Part shown: one piece after another, positions 46,548 to 55,094 of the stretch
Numbering within the stretch: position 1 is the stretch's first letter
How the letters are laid out: each line of letters begins with the position of its first letter
IMG/VR virus record: IMGVR_UViG_3300009285_002661
Span: 1 to 57,916 of that record
Length of the DNA stretch: 57,916 nt
Direction: 5' to 3' (one strand)
Origin: a virus
The notes under the pieces: generated by a model
Database searches by the model: none
Told to the model about the DNA's origin: nothing
Seen by the model: only the letters and a program-made list of their open reading frames with translations
Position numbers and translations under genes: made by a program

Positions 46548-47069
46548 CTAATACTCTGCGGCCTTCCCGTTCGTCCGCATCTTCTTGAACAATCCCATCG
46601 TCTGCTTGATGGGGATCGGGCCATCGACTGTATTGGCGGCCATGACAATCTGATTACGCAACGCCTTGCGGGTGGCCTGTTCGATGGCCCCCAGGACGGC
46701 GCGGCCGACATAGAACGCCTCGCGCTGTTCGGAGGTCAGGTTCTGGACGTTCACCGAACGCTGGCGCTTCTTCGCTATCCTGGTGATGCGCTTGGTCTTG
46801 GCGATTGGAATGTCGGTCGAAAGCGAGGCGATTTGAGTGTCGGTGGCCCGGCGGATACCCTTGCCGGTTTCGACCACGAACACGGTGCCTTCGCGTTCGA
46901 GACGGCGGCGGGCCGATTGCAGGATATAGCGGTCGGCACCAGAAACATCGCGCCCCGTGGCGGTTGCGATGGCGGCGTAGGTAATCAGGCCCTTGTCGCG
47001 ATGCTGGCGCAGAAACTCGACGCAGGTATCCACGTCGGGGGAAGCTGAGAAACGGGGCTTGGTGGTCAT
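46548..47069 (-). CDS. Winged-helix-like DNA-binding phage protein
   Basis: 173 residues, AAAGGA site. The N-terminal ~75 residues look like a winged helix (VEFLRQHRDKGLITYAAIAT, SARRRLEREGTVFVV). The rest is basic, with QREAFYVGRAVLGAIEQATR. A type often seen in phages next to recombination or regulatory genes. It lies between arrays B and C. Confidence 0.5.
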   Translation of the reverse strand: MTTKPRFSASPDVDTCVEFLRQHRDKGLITYAAIATATGRDVSGADRYILQSARRRLEREGTVFVVETGKGIRRATDTQIASLSTDIPIAKTKRITRIAKKRQRSVNVQNLTSEQREAFYVGRAVLGAIEQATRKALRNQIVMAANTVDGPIPIKQTMGLFKKMRTNGKAAEY

Positions 47070-47094
47070 TGGGTTGGTTTCCTTTGTGATAGAT

Positions 47095-47209
47095 CGTTGC
47101 GAAGCGATGCGCGGCGCTGCGTGGAGACGCGAAGCGATACGTTACCGAGCGTAGCGCTGCGGTACGGCGCGGTGCAAAGTGACGCGGTGCGGCGCGTTAC
47201 GTTACAAGG
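47095..47209 (+). repeat. CGNNR pentamer array C (23 units)
   Basis: Starts CGTTG CGAAG CGATG and ends 2 bases before the stop of the RAMP-like gene. 18 of 23 units begin CG and all end in a purine. Confidence 0.9.
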
Positions 47210-47211
47210 CA

Positions 47212-47793
47212 TCAATTCTCCTTGATGCTTACCACGTTGAACCGGCCATAGAAGCCGTTATTGCGTGGACGGAAGCGGCCAAGGCCGATGAACTGCCCGG
47301 CACCCTCCAGAACGTCCTGGAACACGGTGCGGGTCTTGTCCTTAGCCGATGTTTGCAGAACGGTTTCGTCGAGGATCACGAATTCAGCCTCGGTCTCCCA
47401 TTCTGGAATGATCGGGTAGTACTTCATGACGCGCTTCGGGCCACCCCGGCGACCGTCTGACGGCAGGAACAACGCCTCCATTTCGACTTCATCCCGGTTG
47501 ATGCCGAGCGATGCCGGTGTGGCGACCATGACGCCCGCCTCGAAATTCTTGGTGTAGGTCGCCTTGCCCTTGCCGGGCACGGAGATGCTCAGAAACTTGG
47601 CCGCTTCCGAGAGGCAGTTCTTGAGCGAGTTGGGCGGGATGAACACGACGCCGTTCTTGTCGGCGTGCAGATGGTTCCGCCACGTGCGGCGGTAGTTGTC
47701 GTCCTGGGATTCGCCCTGGTCCAGTTCGCGGATGTAGTAGCGCGACTGGGAATAGGGAGAGACGCTGTGGAGTTTAACAGTCAGGGTTTTCAT
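47212..47793 (-). CDS. RAMP/Cas7-like phage protein
   Basis: 193 residues, AAAGGA site 6 bases upstream. The start TLTVKLHSVSPYSQSRYYIR, then VVFIPPNSLKNCLSEAAKF (compare IPGSSLKG of RAMP proteins), and the end QFIGLGRFRPRNNGFYGRFN (Gly-rich loop) suggest a RAMP/ferredoxin-like RNA-binding fold. I recall related uncharacterised phage proteins. No cas genes or CRISPR are present. It lies between arrays C and D; the arrays are candidate ligands. Fold assignment is inference. Confidence 0.45.
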   Translation of the reverse strand: MKTLTVKLHSVSPYSQSRYYIRELDQGESQDDNYRRTWRNHLHADKNGVVFIPPNSLKNCLSEAAKFLSISVPGKGKATYTKNFEAGVMVATPASLGINRDEVEMEALFLPSDGRRGGPKRVMKYYPIIPEWETEAEFVILDETVLQTSAKDKTRTVFQDVLEGAGQFIGLGRFRPRNNGFYGRFNVVSIKEN

Positions 47794-47804
47794 AGGAGTC
47801 CTTT

Positions 47805-47914
47805 CGTTGCGGTGTGTTGCGGAACGTCACGGCGCGTTGCGGTGCGGCACGTCACGATGCGGTGCGAAGCGAAACGTCGCCCCGCGACGCACCGCGGGGC
47901 GTGGCGCGGTGGCG
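47805..47914 (+). repeat. CGNNR pentamer array D (22 units)
   Basis: Starts CGTTG CGGTG TGTTG next to the ribosome site of the RAMP-like gene. 18 of 22 units begin CG and all end in a purine. A 14-bp palindrome follows at once. Confidence 0.9.
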
Positions 47915-47928
47915 TATATGCGCATATA
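47915..47928. promoter_or_regulatory. 14-bp palindrome TATATGCGCATATA
   Basis: A perfect palindrome between array D and the radical SAM gene, in the only AT-rich spot of the intergenic region. A candidate operator or promoter element for the divergent genes. Confidence 0.45.
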
Positions 47929-47988
47929 TACGCTAGGCGAATAAGTGCGCTTCTGTCAATCGTTATTTTCAACCCGGTAAGGAATTAA

Positions 47989-48876
47989 ATGCGTTCAATC
48001 AGTGCAAACAGCGTAATTCAGGTTGATGTGTCGCATGGCGCTTGCCATCTCAAGTGCGCCCACTGCACACGAAGCATCGGCCACCACCGCCATCCGCAGT
48101 TCATGTCCCTCGATATGGTCCGTCAGGCCATCGATTCGCTGGAAGGCTTCGACGGCGAGATCGGCTGCATGGGCGGCGAACCGGCACTGCATCCGCGATT
48201 CCGCGAAGTGTTGGCGATTTGGCGGGAGATGGTCCCCGACAGACGAAAGCGTTCCCTGTGGACAAGCGGCTGGAAATGGGACGAGTACCGCGACGACATC
48301 TATCTGACGTTCGACAAAGACCTGATCCACTACAACGACCACACTCAAACGACGGGGCGGCATCAGCCGCTTTTGGTCGCAATTGATGAAGTCGTTGACG
48401 ACCCCGAGCTTCGCGAACTGTTCATCCAGAACTGCCCGTTCCAAAGCCATTGGTCGGCCGCGATCACGCCCTTGGGCTGTTATTTTTGCGAAATCGCGGC
48501 GGGCATGGGCGCGATCTTTGGCATCCCCGGATACCCGATTGAAAAGGGCTGGTGGCGCAAAACTCCGAGCGAATTCCAGGATCAGGTATCGCAGTTCTGC
48601 CATTCGTGTTCCGGCGCGATCCCGTTGCCGAGTTTCTCGGACGGGCGGGGTGGACGGGACGGCCCGACCATCGACATGGTTTCCCCCGGCAATCTCGAAA
48701 GGCTTCTCGCTGTGGGCTCGCCAAAGGCCAAGAGCGGCCACGTCAAGGTGTGGGACCGAAAATTGACGCGAGAAGAAATCGAGGAAGCGCGCAAGACATG
48801 GAAGCCACGACAATTCAGGCCATTCGAAGCGCATAGCCCAGAAGACGTAGCCAAGACCCTGGTAGAACCGGCGTGA
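47989..48876 (+). CDS. Radical SAM protein
   Basis: 295 residues, ATG with AAGGA. Radical SAM motif CHLKCAHC (about residues 19-26), GCMGGEPALHPRF (GGE motif) and SLWTSGWKWDEY. Extra Cys groups (LGCYFCEIAAGMG, FCHSCSG) could bind auxiliary iron-sulfur clusters. It is transcribed away from the array block. Substrate unknown; it differs from the SPASM protein at 24113. Confidence 0.8.
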   Translation: MRSISANSVIQVDVSHGACHLKCAHCTRSIGHHRHPQFMSLDMVRQAIDSLEGFDGEIGCMGGEPALHPRFREVLAIWREMVPDRRKRSLWTSGWKWDEYRDDIYLTFDKDLIHYNDHTQTTGRHQPLLVAIDEVVDDPELRELFIQNCPFQSHWSAAITPLGCYFCEIAAGMGAIFGIPGYPIEKGWWRKTPSEFQDQVSQFCHSCSGAIPLPSFSDGRGGRDGPTIDMVSPGNLERLLAVGSPKAKSGHVKVWDRKLTREEIEEARKTWKPRQFRPFEAHSPEDVAKTLVEPA

Positions 48877-48913
48877 TTGCCGAAAATGGCGGAAAACCGC
48901 CAAAACAAACCCC

Positions 48914-48941
48914 TTGCAATTAACTGAAATCCGGTTAAAAT
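48914..48941 (+). promoter_or_regulatory. Sigma70-like promoter upstream of capsid gene
   Basis: TTGCAA (-35-like) and TAAAAT (-10-like) with a 16-base spacer, in the 291-bp gap before the capsid gene. Confidence 0.4.
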
Positions 48942-48977
48942 AAAGATGTACGGTCAACCCGATTCGTCGGCACCGTG

Positions 48978-48999
48978 CGGATGTTTTGTACAGCATCCG
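48978..48999 (+). other. Hairpin in capsid leader
   Basis: CGGATG/CATCCG with a 10-base loop. Together with the promoter, it is the only structure noted in 48877-49167. Confidence 0.35.
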
Positions 49000-49167
49000 G
49001 CCAACCCGCGTCAGCGGCCCCGGAGAAGCGCACTAAAAACTTAGTCTGCAAAGCGGCATCCTAGAGGTCGCGGCGGCCTCCCCTCTCCGGGGGAACAACC
49101 CAGCCACACCATACAGGAATAACCCGTCGAGCGGTTTTCATTAACCCGCAACCGATGAGGTATTCTT

Positions 49168-50025
49168 ATGGCCGAGACTGCATTAGTTACCCGGTACAGG
49201 AACGAATATATCGCGGTGTTCGAGGACAAGCAGTCCCGCCTGCGCTATACGACTGTGACCGAGGCGGATGTCCAAGGCAATGCGGCGGTATTTATGACCG
49301 CCGGTTCCGGCTCCGCATCCGCAGTGACCCGTGGCGCGAACGGCTTGATCACGGCCCGCGCCGATTCGCTCACCCAGACCACGGCGACTCTCGCAGAGTG
49401 GCACGACCTGGACCGCAAGACCCGCTTCAACATCTACGCGGGCCAGGCGAACCAGCGCCGCATCATGCAGGAAACGTCCGTCGGCACGCTGAATCGCAAG
49501 ATCGACAGCGACATCATCGCCACGCTCGACACCTTCACGAACGACACGGGAACGTCTCTCCCGGCCGATCTGAAGATGATCGTTCATGCGCAGGCGGTGC
49601 TGGGCGACAACTTCGTCGATACGTCCGACGAGGACAATATGTTCGCCATCGTGTCCCCGAGCTTCATGGGCTATCTGTCGATGGTCAAGGAATACGGCTC
49701 GGCGGATTATGTCGATGTGAAGCCTTTGACGGCTGGCCCGCCCAAGAAGTTCAGGCGGTTCATGGGCGTCAACTGGATTCAGCACCCGCGTCTCACCGGC
49801 TCGGTGGGTGCAGGTGGGGCCGGCACCACGGAACAGTGCTTCATGTATCACCGTTTCGCCGTGGGCCACGCCTTCGACAAGGATCGGCTCAACATCTCGG
49901 TCGGCTACAACGACGAGCAGGACTACTACTACGCTCGTGCGTCGGCCTTCTTCGGCAGCGCCCTTCTTCAGAACGCCGGTGGCGTGATGATGAATCACGA
50001 TGCCTCCGCCTTCGCGGCCTCTTAA
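49168..50025 (+). CDS. Major capsid protein
   Basis: 285 residues, ATG with GAGG. It is placed after the scaffold and before the tail tubular genes. FEDKQSRLRYTTVTEADVQG, then MVKEYGSADYVDVKPLTAGP, FMYHRFAVGHAF and DEQDYYYARASAFFGSALLQ look like HK97-fold podoviral coat proteins. Preceded by its own promoter candidate and followed by a small virion gene and a strong terminator, as expected for the most expressed gene. Confidence 0.8.
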   Translation: MAETALVTRYRNEYIAVFEDKQSRLRYTTVTEADVQGNAAVFMTAGSGSASAVTRGANGLITARADSLTQTTATLAEWHDLDRKTRFNIYAGQANQRRIMQETSVGTLNRKIDSDIIATLDTFTNDTGTSLPADLKMIVHAQAVLGDNFVDTSDEDNMFAIVSPSFMGYLSMVKEYGSADYVDVKPLTAGPPKKFRRFMGVNWIQHPRLTGSVGAGGAGTTEQCFMYHRFAVGHAFDKDRLNISVGYNDEQDYYYARASAFFGSALLQNAGGVMMNHDASAFAAS

Positions 50026-50038
50026 GGAGGATTGAAAA

Positions 50039-50347
50039 ATGGCATATAGCACCTCGAATCCTCCGGTCCTCGCTGGCGACCAGCCGATCGCAGGCCCCAA
50101 GCACTGGCTCTTCGGCGCGACCGAAACCGCGCTGGTGGTCCAATCGTCCACCCACATCACGGACGGACAGGCTCGTGGCATGAAAGCCGGCGACCGTGTG
50201 ACGTACTTCCTGGTCAACGCATCGGGCGGCACGCTCACCACGCTCTCGACGGCGATTATCCAGATTTCGGAGCACTACGTCACCAGGATCGCCGCGACCT
50301 CACTGAACCTGAGCACCGGCGTCACCGTTTCGTCCGCTACCGGCTAA
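50039..50347 (+). CDS. Small virion protein downstream of capsid
   Basis: 102 residues with a consensus AAGGAGG site. Thr/Ser/Ala-rich, beta-type (PKHWLFGATETALVVQSSTH). Probably a head decoration or stabilisation protein co-transcribed with the capsid. Confidence 0.5.
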   Translation: MAYSTSNPPVLAGDQPIAGPKHWLFGATETALVVQSSTHITDGQARGMKAGDRVTYFLVNASGGTLTTLSTAIIQISEHYVTRIAATSLNLSTGVTVSSATG

Positions 50348-50382
50348 GCTTCGTAACCGTTCTCCTCGTCTCCAACCAACTC

Positions 50383-50414
50383 GGCGGCTCCCCAAAAGGG
50401 GGCCGCCACCTTTT
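50383..50414 (+). terminator. Strong terminator after the capsid operon
   Basis: GGCGGC-T-CCCC / GGGG-GCCGCC stem (10 bp with a single-base bulge), AAAA loop, then ACCTTTT. Confidence 0.75.
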
Positions 50415-50439
50415 CCCAACATCTTCGAAAGGACACCTG

Positions 50440-50979
50440 ATGTCTCAGGAACCTCAGACTATGCCTAAAGACAAGACCGCCTCTGCCGGGGCGACTCCTC
50501 CGGCCCCTCCCACGGATGGGAAAGTCGTTCCCATCAAAAAGGGCAAGAGAATTCTGGAGCCGGATTTCATGCTCAACGTCGCCGGTCAAGCATATCAAAC
50601 ATATCTGGCGAACGTGGCGGTCGGCGTGACCGACCAAGACTGCCTTGAGCCGTTGTTCTGGGCCAATGTCGCCCGGAAGGTAAAACCAATGGATCGAATC
50701 GAGGTATGGGCCAAGGACGGCGTATGGTTCGGCGAGTTCCGCGTGGTCTTCGCCGACAACACGGCGGTTCGCTTGCAGAAAGTGCAGCGGGCGGACATCG
50801 ACGCCAGCCTGACGACCGATCTTTCGGACGATTCCGATTACACCGCCGGGTGGATCGCGCCCCCGCTGAAGTACGGGGTACGGCGCAAGAGCGACAAGGA
50901 AGTCGTGGCCTCGAACTTCGAGACTCTGTTCGACGCCCACCAGTGGATTTCGCGAAGAACCCATTCGGCTCGCGCGTAA
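50440..50979 (+). CDS. Hypothetical virion-region protein
   Basis: 179 residues with AAAGGA. A disordered Ala/Pro/Lys N-terminus (SAGATPPAPPTDGKVVPIKK) precedes a folded part (PLFWANVARKVKPMDRIEVW, FRVVFADNTAVRLQKVQ). Found between capsid and tail tubular A; probably a head-completion or structural protein. Confidence 0.5.
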   Translation: MSQEPQTMPKDKTASAGATPPAPPTDGKVVPIKKGKRILEPDFMLNVAGQAYQTYLANVAVGVTDQDCLEPLFWANVARKVKPMDRIEVWAKDGVWFGEFRVVFADNTAVRLQKVQRADIDASLTTDLSDDSDYTAGWIAPPLKYGVRRKSDKEVVASNFETLFDAHQWISRRTHSARA

Positions 50980-51031
50980 CCGTTTCCAAACAGAACCGGG
51001 AGGCGGCGCCTAAACAGCGCCGGACAACGCC

Positions 51032-51685
51032 ATTTCGACGAGTGCCTTAACGCTCTACAACGGCGCGCTCCGCATCCTGGGCCAGCCGAAGCTGACCGCC
51101 CTCTCGGATACGGACGAAAACCGCTATGCGCTGGACGGCGTATGGGACGAGAACGCGCGGGACTATTGCCTTGAGCAGGGCAACTGGAACTTCGCGACCC
51201 GGACCATCAAGTCCGAATACGATACCTCCGTCTCGGAACCTGACTTCGGTTTTCGCAAGGCGTTCACCAAGCCCACCGACTGGCTGAAGACGGTCCAGTT
51301 GGCATCGGACGAATATTTCCAGTGTCCCATTCCGGACCTGGGGTATTCGGACGAGCAGGGCTATTGGTGGGCCGATCTCGAAACCATTTATGTCAGGTAC
51401 GTCTCAAACGACACGTCCTACGGCTACGACCTTTCGCTATGGCCGCAGGGGTTCTGCCGGTACGTCGAGTATTACCTCGCGTTTTCCATTGCTCCCCGGC
51501 TTATCCAGACCAAGGCCGCGATCGACAATATCGAACGCAAGCTGAAGGCCGTCCACATGGATGCGCTGTCCAAGGACGCCCTTAACGAGGGGGTGAAGCA
51601 GTTCCCCGGCGGAACCTGGACGCGGGCGCGGAATCGCGGCGGGTGGTCCAGCGATCTCGGCTCACGACGCAGACTGACGGGCTGA
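51032..51685 (+). CDS. Tail tubular protein A (gp11-like)
   Basis: About 217 residues. ALTLYNGALRILGQPKLTAL, RYALDGVWDENARDYCLEQG and FTKPTDWLKTVQLASDEYFQ are typical of T7-like tail tubular protein A. The frame is open from 51014, but no ATG, GTG or TTG occurs before TTG 51299, which is in the middle of the conserved domain. The best-placed codon is ATT at 51032; a GGGAGG site and a hairpin (CGGCGC/GCGCCG) lie upstream. A non-canonical start or a frameshift is implied. Confidence 0.75.
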   Translation: MSTSALTLYNGALRILGQPKLTALSDTDENRYALDGVWDENARDYCLEQGNWNFATRTIKSEYDTSVSEPDFGFRKAFTKPTDWLKTVQLASDEYFQCPIPDLGYSDEQGYWWADLETIYVRYVSNDTSYGYDLSLWPQGFCRYVEYYLAFSIAPRLIQTKAAIDNIERKLKAVHMDALSKDALNEGVKQFPGGTWTRARNRGGWSSDLGSRRRLTG

Positions 51686-52342
51686 TTAAACCGGCAGACC
51701 GCGTGATCGTCGGAGGTGGGGGACAATAGGCGGCGTTCTAACTGCCTCCTCAACGGTCCATACTCGCTGGTCGTTCTTGGTTTTCCTAATCAGTCTTGCG
51801 CGAAGGAGTTCCTTCGAAACGCCAGTGTAGCGGGCAAGCTCTGCGAGCGTGAAGTCTTGCCCCACAAAATTAAGACGAATGTTCGTATTCCGATTGTTGG
51901 CCTGTTCTGTTTTGGTGGCCCAGCGGCAATTCCCCGGCTTGTAATCTCCGTTGTTGTCGGGCCAGCGATCCAAGGAATAAGCGGCGCCAGGACGTTCGCC
52001 CATATCGGCGAGGAAGTTCTCGAATTTGCGCCACCGCTTACAGACTTTTATGCCGCGCGCCTTGTATTGCTTAAAGGATGGGTAGGACGGATTGGTAATC
52101 CGGGAAATCATATTTATCCAAGACGAATAAGTTAGGGACAGCTTCCCGCCGCTTGCGTGGCCATGTTTTTTTCGTTTGCACCCGCAAGAACCAGAACGCC
52201 CGCCCACAAGATACGTTGAGGTTCGCTTCTTCTCCGCGCCGCATTCGCAGCGACATAGCCAAAGAGCCATGTTTCTGAGAGAGCCTGCGCGTTCAATCAC
52301 TGTCCATCGGCCGAATGTCTTGCCAAGGAGATCGTGTGTCAT
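51686..52342 (-). CDS. HNH homing endonuclease (minus strand)
   Basis: 218 residues from ATG 52342. LWLCRCECGAEKKRTSTYL, then SGSCGCKRKKHGHASGGKL, YSLDRWPDNNGDYKPGNCRW and an HTH-like end (TLAELARYTGVSKELLRARL). A known phage HNH layout. It is inserted on the opposite strand between the tail tubular A and B genes. Confidence 0.8.
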   Translation of the reverse strand: MTHDLLGKTFGRWTVIERAGSLRNMALWLCRCECGAEKKRTSTYLVGGRSGSCGCKRKKHGHASGGKLSLTYSSWINMISRITNPSYPSFKQYKARGIKVCKRWRKFENFLADMGERPGAAYSLDRWPDNNGDYKPGNCRWATKTEQANNRNTNIRLNFVGQDFTLAELARYTGVSKELLRARLIRKTKNDQRVWTVEEAVRTPPIVPHLRRSRGLPV

Positions 52343-52379
52343 GAGCGTCTCCGCAATCAATGATACCGCGTAGAGTATA

Positions 52380-55094
52380 ATGACTGTTACTAATTTTGCG
52401 CAAGCGATTTTTAACAGGGGCGTGATTGACCCCCGTGCCCTTGCGCGCGTGGACATCAAACGCGTGGCCATGTCGGCGGAGACGCAGACGAACTACATCC
52501 CGCGCACCTTGGGGGCCATGACGCTCCGCCCCGGCCTGGAATACATCGACTCCACGTACAACGACGGCGAAGCGATCCACATCCCGTTCATCTTCTCCAT
52601 TGACGACACGGCGATCATCGAATTTACCGATTCGATCATGAGAGTCAGGGTGGACGAAGCGGTTCTTCAAAGGAACAGCGTTTCTTCGGCGATAACGAAC
52701 GGAACATTTACATCGAATATCACGAGCTGGACGGACGCCGATGAGACAGGAGCGACATCGGCATGGGCGACGGGCGGCTATGCGTCCCTCATCGGCACGC
52801 GGTTCAACGCGGCCATCCTGAGACAGCAGGTTACTGTTATCGCTGCGGATCGGAACGTCGAGCACGGGCTGAAGATCGTCGTCGAGCGGGGCATGGTAAC
52901 GCTCAAGGTCGGGTCTTCTGCGGGCGCTTCGGACTTCATCGCCGAGAGGCAATTGGGCGCGGGGGTTTATTCCTTGGCGTTCACTCCCACGGGCGACTTC
53001 CACATCGAGTTCTCAAACCGCTCTGAATACGCGGCGTATGTCGATTCCATCGCGGTGGAATCCTCCGGCGACATGACCATCGCCGTGCCGTGGCAAACGG
53101 GCGACCTTGAGAACCTGAGATGGGATACCTCGGCCGACGTTATCTACGTCGCGGCCGACGGATACCAGCAACGGAAAATCCTCCGTCTTGCCACAAGGTC
53201 GTGGGGCGTCATCAAATACCAGCCCGAGGACGGCCCGTTTCGGACGGTCAACACCACGACATTGACCATGACATCGGCTGCGTTGACGGGGGACACCACT
53301 CTTACCGCGTCAAGAGCGTATTTCAATTCAAATCACGTTGGGGCGCTGTTCGAGCTGACCACGCGAGGCCAGAAGGTCTCGGTCACGCTGACCGATGAAG
53401 CGCAGTTCAGCGATTCGATCCGGGTCGTGGGCGTGGGCTCGTCGCGTATTTTCGACTTGGACATCACGGGAACGTGGGTTGCGACTGTCACGCTCCAGAG
53501 ATCGTTCGACGACGAATCCTCTTGGACGGACGTGACCACCTACACGACCAACCAGAACACGACGGTCAACGATGGGTTGGACAACGAAATCGTCTACTAC
53601 CGGATCGGAATAGATACCGGGGATTTCACATCCGGAACGGCCGTGGCAACCTTGGAATGGTCGGGTGGGGGAATCACCGGGCATTGCCGAGTGACGGCCT
53701 ATACTTCCGCAACAGTCGTCAACATCGCCATCCTGGACCACATCGGCCAGACGACGGCGACGGATAACTGGTCGGAAGGGTTGTGGTCGGACTACCGGGG
53801 CTGGCCGACCGTTGTCGCTCTGTATGAGGGCCGGCTGTTCTGGGCCGGTTCGGATTGGGTCGTAGGGTCCGTTTCGGATGCGTTCGAGAGCTTCGACGAT
53901 GAGGTCGAGGGGGATTCCGGGCCGATCATCCGTTCTATCGGTACGGGGCCGATTGATTTCATCAACTGGCTCCTGCCCGTTCAACGATTGCTGATCGGCA
54001 CGCAAACGTCCGAGATTTCCGCCCGCGCATCGTCGCAGGATGAAGTGTTGACGCCGACGAACTTCAACATCAAGGCCGCTTCGACTCAAGGGTCTGCGCG
54101 GGTTAATGCCGTCCGGGCGGATTCCGACGCCATCTACGTTCAACGCTCTGAGCTTAGGCTTTATCAGGCCAAGATGGACATAACCGCGGGCGACTATGTT
54201 TCGACGGACCTGACCGTTTTGGTTCCCGAGATCGGCGATCCTGGGATCGTCCGCATGGCCATCCAGAGACAGCCGGACACACGCCTCCACTGCGTTCTAT
54301 CGGACGGAACCGTGGCGATGCTGGTATTCAACCCTGCCGAAGACGTGAAGGCGTGGGTCAAGATCGAAACGGACGGCGATGTGGAAGATGTGTTCGTCAT
54401 GCCGGGCGACCTAGAGGACGTGGTCTACTACTGCGTGAACAGAACCATCAACAGCGAGACCAAGCGCTATCTCGAAAAGTGGGCGCTGGAATCGGACTGT
54501 GTAGGAGGCGACCCGTTCAACGAGCAGGCCGACTGCTTCGCGATGTTCATCAACAACCCCGCGAGCGCGACAGTTACTGGATTGGATCATCTGGAGGCTG
54601 CGTCGGTCGTGGCATGGGTGGATGGAAAGTGCTTGAGAGATTCTAGTGGGGATATCGCGACGTTCACGGTCTCGTCGGGCTCGATCACATTGACCAATGC
54701 CGGCAGCTCGTATTCCGGGACAAGGGGCATCGTCGGGCTTCCGTACACGGCACAGTTCAAATCGGCCAAGCTTCCGTATGCGGCGAGCCTCGGGACGCCG
54801 TTGAGCCAGAAGCAGAGAATCAGCCAGATCGGCTTGATTCTCGTGGATACGCATAATCAGGGCTTGGAAGCAGGCCGGAGCTTCACCAGCGGCGAGCTGT
54901 TCAATCTCAACAAGACCTACCAGGGAACAACGGTCGATCCGGATGACGTTCATTCTTTCCGCGACGACGGCATGGTGACGTTCCCCGGCAAGTCTACCAC
55001 GGACGCCCGGCTGTGCCTGCAAAGCAAGGCCCCGCGTCCCTGTACGGTAGCGGCGGCTGTGCTGGGGATTTCCACGTATGAGCACGATTCATAG
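52380..55094 (+). CDS. Tail tubular protein B (gp12-like)
   Basis: 904 residues. Starts FAQAIFNRGVIDPRALARVD, then TNYIPRTLGAMTLRPGLEYI, and later LLIGTQTSEISARASSQDEV, all typical of podoviral tail tubular B proteins that form the tail tube tip. C-terminal beta domain with HNQGLEAGRSFTSGELFNLN. It overlaps the next gene by 17 bases. Confidence 0.85.
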   Translation: MTVTNFAQAIFNRGVIDPRALARVDIKRVAMSAETQTNYIPRTLGAMTLRPGLEYIDSTYNDGEAIHIPFIFSIDDTAIIEFTDSIMRVRVDEAVLQRNSVSSAITNGTFTSNITSWTDADETGATSAWATGGYASLIGTRFNAAILRQQVTVIAADRNVEHGLKIVVERGMVTLKVGSSAGASDFIAERQLGAGVYSLAFTPTGDFHIEFSNRSEYAAYVDSIAVESSGDMTIAVPWQTGDLENLRWDTSADVIYVAADGYQQRKILRLATRSWGVIKYQPEDGPFRTVNTTTLTMTSAALTGDTTLTASRAYFNSNHVGALFELTTRGQKVSVTLTDEAQFSDSIRVVGVGSSRIFDLDITGTWVATVTLQRSFDDESSWTDVTTYTTNQNTTVNDGLDNEIVYYRIGIDTGDFTSGTAVATLEWSGGGITGHCRVTAYTSATVVNIAILDHIGQTTATDNWSEGLWSDYRGWPTVVALYEGRLFWAGSDWVVGSVSDAFESFDDEVEGDSGPIIRSIGTGPIDFINWLLPVQRLLIGTQTSEISARASSQDEVLTPTNFNIKAASTQGSARVNAVRADSDAIYVQRSELRLYQAKMDITAGDYVSTDLTVLVPEIGDPGIVRMAIQRQPDTRLHCVLSDGTVAMLVFNPAEDVKAWVKIETDGDVEDVFVMPGDLEDVVYYCVNRTINSETKRYLEKWALESDCVGGDPFNEQADCFAMFINNPASATVTGLDHLEAASVVAWVDGKCLRDSSGDIATFTVSSGSITLTNAGSSYSGTRGIVGLPYTAQFKSAKLPYAASLGTPLSQKQRISQIGLILVDTHNQGLEAGRSFTSGELFNLNKTYQGTTVDPDDVHSFRDDGMVTFPGKSTTDARLCLQSKAPRPCTVAAAVLGISTYEHDS

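Noticed and set aside
46371-47048. Plus-strand reading frame of 225 codons across array B and the opposite-strand gene
   Set aside because: It lies opposite a convincing minus-strand gene with a ribosome site, and its first part is array sequence read as protein.
46031-47914. CRISPR array
   Set aside because: There are no conserved repeats of 20-40 bases and no spacers of constant length; the period is 5 bases with a free dinucleotide, and no cas1/cas2 is present.
49183-50241. Minus-strand reading frame of 352 codons
   Set aside because: Antisense of the major capsid gene.
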